Assembly (NCBI GenBank): GCA_964461865.1
Contig: CAYWVK010000014.1
Coordinates: forward strand, 1 to 14,289
Source of the DNA: CAYWVK01 sp964461865
GTDB taxonomy: Bacteria > Patescibacteriota > Microgenomatia > Levybacterales > UBA12049
Length of the DNA stretch: 14,289 nt
Direction of reading: 5' to 3'
In this document: one piece after another, positions 5,327-11,481 of the stretch
Layout: each line of letters starts with the position of its first letter
Position numbering within the stretch: position 1 is the first letter of the stretch
Notes under the pieces: model-generated
What the model was told of the DNA's origin: nothing
The model's input: the letters and a program-made list of their open reading frames with translations, nothing else
Databases searched by the model: none
Program-made: the position numbers and the translations under genes

Positions 5327-6088
5327 ATGACTTTACTGCCTGTTCTTCTTCCACAAGACTACAAAGTAAAAGTTGCTGTTGGTGAAAAAATAACAGCAGG
5401 ACAAGTATTGGCAGAAAAAATAATTAGTAGTAAAAATGAGGTAATTCATCTTGCTAGTGACTTAGGTATTTCGCCAAAGAATGTTTTAAGTTCACTTAAA
5501 AAAGGTTTGGGATCAAAAATCACAACAGGAGATGTGATAGCTGTAAAAAAGGGGAAACTTGGAATGGGAAAGAAACAATTAGTTAGTGAATTTGACGGTA
5601 CGCTTATAAAGCTTGAAGAAGACACGGGGGACTTATTAGTTAGGGTGTCAGTAAAAGAAGAAATAAAAGAAGATCCGATTATTTCTCCTGTTGATGGAAT
5701 TGTAGATTTTTGTAATAATGAAAAAATTGTTTTAAAAACAGAAAAAGCAGCAATTTTAGCAGATAGAGTAAACGGAAAAAGTACAAAAGGAGAACTTTTA
5801 ATAATTGATAAAAAAGAAGTCGAAGATGAAGATATTAAAAAAGAGGTTGACGGAAAAATAGTAGCAGGTAAATTTTTTGAACTGGCGGCAATCTTTAAGG
5901 TTTTAGCAATAGGCGGAGAAGGAATAATTACAATTGATAATAATGATAAGGCAACAGATAAGATTTTAGAAAAAAAACTTAATAAGCCAATATTTTTGTT
6001 ATCTGAGGATAATTATACTAAATTGGAGAAGCTTAAAGGTAAAGAGATTTTTCTGGAAGTAGATAATAAATCAATAGTAGTTTTATGA
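5327..6088 (+). CDS. Beta-rich protein of unknown function with barrel-sandwich-like repeats
   Basis: This 253-residue protein is predicted soluble, with no signal peptide, and I cannot assign it to a named family. Several segments look like barrel-sandwich hybrid (biotinyl/lipoyl-type) units: residues 7-30 (LPQDYKVKVAVGEKITAGQVLAEK), 62-84 (GSKITTGDVIAVKKGKLGMGKK) leading to SEFDGTLIKLEEDTGDLLVRV, and then SPVDGIVDF near residue 125. The V..GE.I..GQ.L spacing is typical of such hairpins, but the lysine context of a real biotin or lipoate site is absent. The middle part has VDGKIVAGKFFELAAIFKVLAIGGEGIITID and the end KPIFLLSEDNYTKLEKLKGKEIFLEV, which resembles a small alpha/beta or KOW-like element. 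It starts 7 bases after rpsR and ends in a TGA that overlaps the ctpA ATG (ATGA), implying co-translation with the protease. Confidence 0.8.
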   Translation: MTLLPVLLPQDYKVKVAVGEKITAGQVLAEKIISSKNEVIHLASDLGISPKNVLSSLKKGLGSKITTGDVIAVKKGKLGMGKKQLVSEFDGTLIKLEEDTGDLLVRVSVKEEIKEDPIISPVDGIVDFCNNEKIVLKTEKAAILADRVNGKSTKGELLIIDKKEVEDEDIKKEVDGKIVAGKFFELAAIFKVLAIGGEGIITIDNNDKATDKILEKKLNKPIFLLSEDNYTKLEKLKGKEIFLEVDNKSIVVL

Positions 6089-7380
6089 AAAATAAAGTAA
6101 AAAGATTTCAGCTAATATTAATAATTTTAATAGCTTTTTTCTTGGGTTATTTTTTTGGCATTAATAAAGTATCGTTTGATTGGAAAAATTATTCTCCAAG
6201 CCTAAGTGTTGTTAGTAAAGAACCCCCTTCGAACTTAACAAATGTTAATTTTTCTCAATTTTGGTTAACATGGCAAAAATTAGAGGCAACATATTATGAC
6301 AAGAGTAAGCTAGATCCGCAAAAAATGGTTGATGCTGCAATTTCAGGAATGGTACAAAGCCTTGGTGATCCGTTTACGGTTTATCTTCCGCCTGTTCAAA
6401 ATGATAATTTTAAACAGGGAATGGCAGGACAATTTACGGGGATTGGTGCAGAGCTTGGAATGAAGGATAAAAACATTATTGTTATTGCTCCATTGGATGA
6501 AAGCCCTGCAGAAAAAGCAGGGATTAGAGCAGGGGATATAATTGTTAAAGTTAACGATGAATTAACAGCGGGGTGGACCACCTCTCAAGCTGTTGAAAAA
6601 ATTAGAGGAGAAAAAGGAACACAGGTTATCTTAACCGTGCTTCATAAAGATGAAAAAGAAACAAAAGACATAAAAATCATAAGGGATGTAATTACCGTAA
6701 AAAGTGTTTCTGGGTGGGTAAAAAACGTATCAGAGATTGATAGTATTAGAATTGCTAAAGATAAGGATTCTAAGGGAATAGATAGTGCATTGTCCAAAGG
6801 CTCATCTATTGCCTACGTTAGGCTTTCGCAATTTGGCGATAATACAAACAAGGATTGGCTTTCTGTTGTAAGTGATTTAAGTCTTAAAATAAACGAAGCA
6901 GAAGATTTTAAAGGCATTATTTTAGATTTAAGAAATAATCCGGGTGGATACTTAACAGATGCTGTTTTTATTGCTTCTGAGTTTTTAGAACAAGGAAAAA
7001 CAGTAGTTTCGGAAGAGGGAGAAGAAATAGATAAAAAGATAATGAGAGTTGAGAGAAGGGGTTTGTTTTTAGATAAGCAAATAGTAGTTTTAATTAATGA
7101 AGGAAGTGCATCAGCATCTGAAATAGTAGCAGGAGCGCTAAGGGACAATAGAAAGGTTTTGTTGATTGGTGAAAAATCTTATGGAAAGGGTACTATTCAA
7201 CAAGCAGAAGACCTGGGAAATGGAGCAGGATTACACGTAACTATTGCAAAATGGATTACACCAAATGGAACATGGGTAAATGGAACAGGACTAGAGCCTG
7301 ATGTAAAAGTAGGTTTTGACGAAAAAGATCCAAGTATTGATACACAACTTGAAAAAGCAATTGAAGAATTGCTAAAATAA
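6085..7380 (+). CDS. ctpA: C-terminal processing protease (S41 family), CtpA type
   Basis: The protein has 431 residues. An N-terminal signal anchor (about residues 8-26) is followed by a helical segment with GDPFTVYLPP (94-103) and by a PDZ domain (about 115-200) that contains GIGAELG and SPAEKAGIRAGDIIVKVND. The S41 catalytic domain then carries LDLRNNPGG (281-288), GSASASEIVAGALRDN and GEKSYGKGTIQ. By comparison with E. coli Prc, S343 and K368 form the Ser-Lys dyad. Such proteases cut the C-termini of envelope proteins and act outside the membrane. The ATG overlaps the previous stop (ATGA), and htrA follows after 20 bases. The predicted ending KWITPNGTWVNGTGLEPDV is typical of the family. 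Confidence 0.95.
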   Translation: MKNKVKRFQLILIILIAFFLGYFFGINKVSFDWKNYSPSLSVVSKEPPSNLTNVNFSQFWLTWQKLEATYYDKSKLDPQKMVDAAISGMVQSLGDPFTVYLPPVQNDNFKQGMAGQFTGIGAELGMKDKNIIVIAPLDESPAEKAGIRAGDIIVKVNDELTAGWTTSQAVEKIRGEKGTQVILTVLHKDEKETKDIKIIRDVITVKSVSGWVKNVSEIDSIRIAKDKDSKGIDSALSKGSSIAYVRLSQFGDNTNKDWLSVVSDLSLKINEAEDFKGIILDLRNNPGGYLTDAVFIASEFLEQGKTVVSEEGEEIDKKIMRVERRGLFLDKQIVVLINEGSASASEIVAGALRDNRKVLLIGEKSYGKGTIQQAEDLGNGAGLHVTIAKWITPNGTWVNGTGLEPDVKVGFDEKDPSIDTQLEKAIEELLK

Positions 7381-7400
7381 TTATTGCTTCATTGGCTATT

Positions 7401-8528
7401 ATGAAAAAGTTAATAACATTACTGCTTATATTAATTGTTTTTTTGGGTATATGGGGGATAGCTTTTAATCTTTTTCCTAAACAACCTGAGAACAACATAG
7501 AAAATGAAAAAATAAAAGTTGTAACAGAAGAATCAATAACAATAGGCGTTGTAAAAAAAATCGGACCATCGGTGGTTACAATAGTCCAAGAAGTTGATGA
7601 AGATGCCTTACGAAACGATACTTTTGAATTCGGTCCATTTAGAATTTTTGGATTGGAACAACAGCAAATAGAACCGCAAAATATTGGTTCAGGTTTTATA
7701 GTTTCAAAAGAAGGATTAGTTATAACCAGCAAGCACGTAGTCTCTGACTCAACAGTAAGTTATTCGGTAATAACCAGTAACGACAAGAAATATAAAATAG
7801 AAAAAATCTATAGAGATCCGTTAAATGATATTGCAATTCTAAAAATTAACCCTGAGGAAAATAAAGATGAAAAATTAGTCGTAGCTGAGCTTGGAGACTC
7901 TTCTAAGCTTGAAGTTGGTCAATTTGTAATTGCTATGGGAACAGCTCTTGGTGAGTTTAAAAACACTGTTACTACGGGTGTAATTTCGGGTCTTGGAAGA
8001 GGGATAACAGCAGGAAGTCAATTTCAAGGATACGTTGAAAAACTAGATGATGTAATTCAAACAGACGCTGCTATAAATTCTGGTAATTCCGGAGGACCAT
8101 TAATAAACTCTTCAGGACAGGTAATCGGAATAAATACCGCCGTTGCTCAAAGTGGACAAAATATTGGATTTGCGCTGCCAATAAATATTTTAAAAAATTC
8201 ACTTAAAACTTTTAATGAAAGCGGACAGTTTAACAGAGCTTATCTTGGGGTTATGTATAAAATGGTTGATAAAGATTTAGCTTTATTAAATGATATAGTG
8301 CAGGGGGCATATATCCAAACAGTAGTTTTAGATTCTCCGGCAGAAAAGGGAGGAATTAAGTCAGGAGATGTAATTGTTGAATTTGATGGTAAAAAAATTG
8401 ACGGAGAAGAAGATGAACTTTCAACTTTAATCGCAACAAAAAAAGCAGAGCAAAAAATTTCAATAACAGTTTGGAGAGAAGGGGAGACAAAAGATTTAGT
8501 AGTTACCCTTGGTTCTTCTGATGAGTAA
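7401..8528 (+). CDS. HtrA/DegP-type trypsin-like serine protease with PDZ domain
   Basis: This 375-residue protein has an N-terminal membrane anchor (about residues 4-22) and a chymotrypsin-fold protease domain carrying the full triad: H112 in TSKHVVS, D143 in DPLNDIAILK and S230 in INSGNSGGPL. The C-terminal PDZ domain (about residues 280-370) contains YLGVMYK and SPAEKGGIKSGDVIVEFDGKKID. Members degrade or refold damaged envelope proteins in the extracytoplasmic space. An in-frame TTG at 7392 would add three residues. The ATG is preferred because it starts the usual MKKL signal anchor. It is the last gene of the operon that starts at rpsF, and its 3' end overlaps the facing gene by 26 bases. 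Confidence 0.95.
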   Translation: MKKLITLLLILIVFLGIWGIAFNLFPKQPENNIENEKIKVVTEESITIGVVKKIGPSVVTIVQEVDEDALRNDTFEFGPFRIFGLEQQQIEPQNIGSGFIVSKEGLVITSKHVVSDSTVSYSVITSNDKKYKIEKIYRDPLNDIAILKINPEENKDEKLVVAELGDSSKLEVGQFVIAMGTALGEFKNTVTTGVISGLGRGITAGSQFQGYVEKLDDVIQTDAAINSGNSGGPLINSSGQVIGINTAVAQSGQNIGFALPINILKNSLKTFNESGQFNRAYLGVMYKMVDKDLALLNDIVQGAYIQTVVLDSPAEKGGIKSGDVIVEFDGKKIDGEEDELSTLIATKKAEQKISITVWREGETKDLVVTLGSSDE

Positions 8529-9285
8529 TGGGTCTTGTTAAATCGGGTAGAGGAAATCCTTTTATGTCATTTCTTTTTAAAGCTGATAAATCTTTAAGAG
8601 AATAAGAAGCTTTTGCTTGTTCGCCTTCGGTTTTTTCGTATACAAATTCGCCAGCCTTAATATTGTCACTTTTATCTTTTATTAGTGAGTAGGCAATAAG
8701 GTAGTCAGTTTTGTTTTCTATTGAATCTGCAAAGCCAAATGTAACGACTCCGTTTCTGTAAAGATCCATTATGTAGCTGAAGGGATTTTCTGTATATCCT
8801 TCTTCTTTTTCTATTAATTTCCAACAGATATGATTACCGGCGTAGTAGCTTAAATCACAAATAGCACCTGGTAAATGTGGTTTGTTTATTATTCCGAATG
8901 TATCCTCAAGGTTTTCTCTTGCGGTCTCTTGGGCTAATTGTTCACCGTAGTTTTTGATATCGGTTAAAACAGCAGATAAATAGCCGTTGCTTACTAAAAA
9001 TGTATTAGCTTTTTCAATGCAACTTTGTAGTTTTTGACCACCTGTCTCTAAGCCATTTCTTTGATGATCCTTAACAATTCTTGATATATTAGCTGAATTC
9101 TCAAAAAGATACGCAGTACTTTCTTCAAATTGATGCATAGTTATTGGTTTAAATAATACTTCCTTAAGATCTTTAATTTCGTCAATCCCATTTTTTAGGT
9201 ATTCTCTTTGATGGTCTGGAAGCTCAAAAAAACCTCGTGGTAAAGAAACTTTTCTTTGGTATATATCTTTTTCTATTATCGCCAT
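8503..9285 (-). CDS. Hypothetical protein, 260 residues, unrecognised
   Basis: I do not recognise this protein. It is predicted soluble and cytoplasmic, with no signal peptide or membrane helix. The N-terminal half looks largely helical and charged (for example HQREYLKNGIDEIKDLKEVL and the SRIVKDHQRN region). The central part contains PGAICDLSYYAGNHICWKLIEKEEGY, and the C-terminal part looks like a mixed alpha/beta segment (VVTFGFADSIENKTDYLIAYSLI). No catalytic motif is evident. Three cysteines are scattered and form no metal site. It is a single gene on the minus strand with a perfect TTGACA -35 box upstream and no Shine-Dalgarno. It is divergent from murB, and its last eight codons plus stop lie antisense to the htrA end. 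Codon use resembles its neighbours, so recent transfer is not suggested. Confidence 0.85.
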   Translation of the reverse strand: MAIIEKDIYQRKVSLPRGFFELPDHQREYLKNGIDEIKDLKEVLFKPITMHQFEESTAYLFENSANISRIVKDHQRNGLETGGQKLQSCIEKANTFLVSNGYLSAVLTDIKNYGEQLAQETARENLEDTFGIINKPHLPGAICDLSYYAGNHICWKLIEKEEGYTENPFSYIMDLYRNGVVTFGFADSIENKTDYLIAYSLIKDKSDNIKAGEFVYEKTEGEQAKASYSLKDLSALKRNDIKGFPLPDLTRPITHQKNQG

Positions 9286-9301
9286 GATTATTTAGATTAT
9301 T

Positions 9302-9332
9302 ATCATATACCATAGCTAAAAAAACTTGTCAA
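9302..9332 (-). promoter_or_regulatory. Predicted promoter of the 260-aa gene
   Basis: On the minus strand a perfect -35 TTGACA (9327-9332) is followed by either TATATG after 17 bases (9304-9309) or TATGAT after 19 bases (9302-9307). The predicted leader is about 10-12 bases with no Shine-Dalgarno. The -35 is convincing; the exact -10 is uncertain. Confidence 0.55.
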
Positions 9333-9369
9333 TTGGTAGATTTTTATTAAATAGAGATTTTTTATTAAT

Positions 9370-9380
9370 TGTTATAAAAT
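9370..9380 (+). promoter_or_regulatory. Extended -10 promoter of murB, predicted leaderless
   Basis: TGTTATAAAAT contains the extended -10 TGnTATAAA (hexamer 9373-9378), and TAAAAT (9375-9380) is an overlapping alternative. These predict +1 at 9385 or exactly at the ATG at 9387. No clear -35 and no Shine-Dalgarno are present. The arrangement is the same as at ychF. Confidence 0.6.
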
Positions 9381-9386
9381 AGAAAA

Positions 9387-10340
9387 ATGCAAATAAGAAA
9401 AAATGTATCGCTTAGGGATTATTCAAACTATAAAATTGGAGGGAATGCTTCTTATTTTTTAGAGATTTCCTCAAAAGAAGAGCTAATAAATGGTCTTAAA
9501 GAATGGAAAGAGGTTTCAAAAGACTTTCCTGAAGAGAAAAAACAAATATTTATATTAGGCGGGGGAGCAAATATATTAATCGATGACAAAGGTTTTTCTG
9601 GATTAGTAATTTTTAATAATATTAAATCAATGGTTTTTGAAGATGAATTAACAATTGTTGGCTCAGGAGTGTTAATAAAGGATTTACTACTTTTTTGTAT
9701 TGATAATTCATTAAGCGGATTTGAGTGGGCAGGTGGTCTTCCCGGGACACTAGGGGGAGCAGTAAGGGGAAATGCCGGAGCATTTAGTAAAGAGACTAAG
9801 GATTCAGTTGTTGAGGTAAAAAGTATTAATTTAGATACGCTTGAAGAAACAATTCGTAAACAAGAAGAATGTAAATTTGGATATAGAACAAGTATCTATA
9901 AAAAAGAAAAACATAAAGAGTTTATATTATCAGTAATTCTTAAATTGTCTCAAGGAAATATGGATGAAATAAAAAAAGCAATTGAGGAAAAAGAAGAATA
10001 CAGAAAAACAAAACATCCTATGGATGTCCCAAGTCTTGGTAGTACGTTTAAAAATATTCCTTTTGATAGCTTATCTTTAGAAAATAAGAATAGGTTCAAA
10101 GATTTTATAAAGAATGATCCTTTTAAGGTTTTACCGGTGGCAAAACTCTTGCACCTATCTTCATTAAAGGGAAAAAGAGTAGGAGATGCTAAAATTTCCG
10201 AAAAACATCCAAATTTTATTATTAATTTGGGCAATGCAAAATCAAGCGATGTAAAAGAGTTGATAAATTTTGTAAAAGAAACAGTTAGGAAAAAATTTGA
10301 AGTTGAGCTTGAAGAAGAAATAGCTTATTTAAATAATTAA
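9387..10340 (+). CDS. murB: UDP-N-acetylenolpyruvoylglucosamine reductase (MurB)
   Basis: This 317-residue cytoplasmic flavoenzyme reduces UDP-GlcNAc-enolpyruvate to UDP-MurNAc with NADPH, the second committed step of peptidoglycan synthesis. The FAD-binding domain starts with NYKIGGNA (14-21) and has LGGGANILI (57-65), WAGGLPGTLGGAVRGNAGA (114-132) and FGYRTSIYK (164-172), in which R167 is the expected catalytic arginine. The substrate domain carries GSTFKN (218-223) with the proton-donor Ser219, HPNFIINLGNA (274-284) and LEEEI near the end, with the probable catalytic Glu. It appears to be the type II (shorter) enzyme. No other mur genes are adjacent. Its 3' end overlaps the facing PLD gene by 12 bases. 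Confidence 0.96.
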   Translation: MQIRKNVSLRDYSNYKIGGNASYFLEISSKEELINGLKEWKEVSKDFPEEKKQIFILGGGANILIDDKGFSGLVIFNNIKSMVFEDELTIVGSGVLIKDLLLFCIDNSLSGFEWAGGLPGTLGGAVRGNAGAFSKETKDSVVEVKSINLDTLEETIRKQEECKFGYRTSIYKKEKHKEFILSVILKLSQGNMDEIKKAIEEKEEYRKTKHPMDVPSLGSTFKNIPFDSLSLENKNRFKDFIKNDPFKVLPVAKLLHLSSLKGKRVGDAKISEKHPNFIINLGNAKSSDVKELINFVKETVRKKFEVELEEEIAYLNN

Positions 10341-11375
10341 TTTTTTATAAAGAGTTTCCGCAAATTTGTTTAATGTTTTAACCAATTTCTTATCTTTAGA
10401 ATGAATACTTATTTCTTGTGTTCCTGCAATTACCGTAGGCTTAAAAAAATTATGTGATCCAAAAATTACCTCCTTTTTGTCTACCATTAAAAGCTTTGCG
10501 TGAACCTTTTTTGAACAATGTATAACCCTAATGTAGGGATTATATCTAATTTTAGATTTAAGTCTTTTATATAAGGGCTTATAAGGAAATTTCGTGAAAA
10601 CCTTATGTTCTTTATGTGAAGTGATTATTACGACATTAATTCTTTCATTTGCTTTTAAAACTAATTTTTTAAGAAGAGGACCGTCGGGTACGTATTGAGA
10701 GATGAAAACTATTTCTTTTTTTGCTCGATCAAGCATTTCCAAGGCATAATTATAAATAATTGATTTATTATATTTACCATTATCAAAAAGTAGGCGATAA
10801 TCATTGTCCAAATCAATTAAATAGTTTTGAGCGGATTTGGAGTATACTTGGGGAAATTTTTCTTCGATTGCATTTAAGAGTTTTGAGTTTTTAAATTTAA
10901 TCATAAAATCGATATTATCAAATGCCTTATCATTTAAATTTATTCCTCCTATCCATATAGCATTATCGATTATAAAAATTTTTGAATGATTCCTTCTAAG
11001 AAAAGGAATAATGCTTCCATTTAGTCCTGGTTTGTTTGCGAATAAAACCTTTGCCCCTGATTTTTCTAATCTTTCAAATATCTGTTTACTTTCTTTTGAA
11101 AAAAGTTTTAGCTCTTTTCTTTTTTGTTTTCTAATTGGAAGTAGGGGATAAAAATGAATTTTAGTACCAATGCTTCTTTTAGTGGACCAGTCTATCACTA
11201 CCTGAACGTCTAAACCTTTTCTTGAAGCATTTATTAATGCCTCTTCGAAAAATTTTGTTTTTTCACCTGCTTGAAAAAACATTGTCTGTATCCAGATTCT
11301 TTTCTTAGCTTTTTTTGCCTCTTTTAAAAAATCCTCAGTAAATTTTATCGGGTTTTGTAATTCAAAATTTTTCAT
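10329..11375 (-). CDS. Phospholipase D-like protein with two HKD motifs (cardiolipin synthase-like)
   Basis: This 348-residue protein has both catalytic HxK(x)4D motifs: HSKIFIID (H130, K132, D137), followed by WIGGINLND, and HAKLLMVD (H292, K294, D299), followed by VIFGSHNF. The two halves are arranged as in cardiolipin synthases and related phosphatidyltransferases, including FFQAGEKTKFFEEALINASRKG.DV.VVID in the first. Unlike ClsA it has no N-terminal membrane helices, so it would be peripheral, like ClsB-type enzymes. A nuclease or phospholipase activity cannot be excluded from sequence. The protein is highly basic. It is divergent from the antiporter gene and convergent with murB. The ATG has no Shine-Dalgarno and follows a promoter by 10 bases. 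Confidence 0.88.
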   Translation of the reverse strand: MKNFELQNPIKFTEDFLKEAKKAKKRIWIQTMFFQAGEKTKFFEEALINASRKGLDVQVVIDWSTKRSIGTKIHFYPLLPIRKQKRKELKLFSKESKQIFERLEKSGAKVLFANKPGLNGSIIPFLRRNHSKIFIIDNAIWIGGINLNDKAFDNIDFMIKFKNSKLLNAIEEKFPQVYSKSAQNYLIDLDNDYRLLFDNGKYNKSIIYNYALEMLDRAKKEIVFISQYVPDGPLLKKLVLKANERINVVIITSHKEHKVFTKFPYKPLYKRLKSKIRYNPYIRVIHCSKKVHAKLLMVDKKEVIFGSHNFFKPTVIAGTQEISIHSKDKKLVKTLNKFAETLYKKLII

Positions 11376-11385
11376 AAATTAGCAA

Positions 11386-11414
11386 ATTTTACCAATAGAG
11401 TATATCAGCTTCAA
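11386..11414 (-). promoter_or_regulatory. Predicted promoter of the PLD-like gene, near-leaderless
   Basis: On the minus strand TTGAAG (11409-11414), a 17-base spacer ending in TGG, and TAAAAT (11386-11391), so the -10 is also extended (TGnTAAAAT). The predicted transcription start near 11379 leaves a leader of about 4 bases before the ATG at 11375. Confidence 0.65.
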
Positions 11415-11441
11415 TAAGAGTAGTAAAGAAAGCTATTTTTA

Positions 11442-11471
11442 TTGACTAGAAGTAAATTTTAAGTGTATTAT
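11442..11471 (+). promoter_or_regulatory. Predicted promoter of the antiporter gene, near-leaderless
   Basis: TTGACT (11442-11447), an 18-base spacer and TATTAT (11466-11471). TATAAA at 11469-11474 is an alternative -10. Either predicts a transcription start 0-4 bases before the GTG at 11482. AAGGA lies only one base before the GTG, too close to act as a normal Shine-Dalgarno. Confidence 0.55.
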
Positions 11472-11481
11472 AAATAAGGAA

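Noticed and set aside
7256..7732. 158-codon open frame on the minus strand
   Set aside because: It lies antisense across the end of ctpA and the start of the htrA-type gene, both with complete catalytic motifs. Its translation is low-complexity Ser/Thr/Phe/Ile-rich, as expected for the reverse of AT-rich coding DNA.
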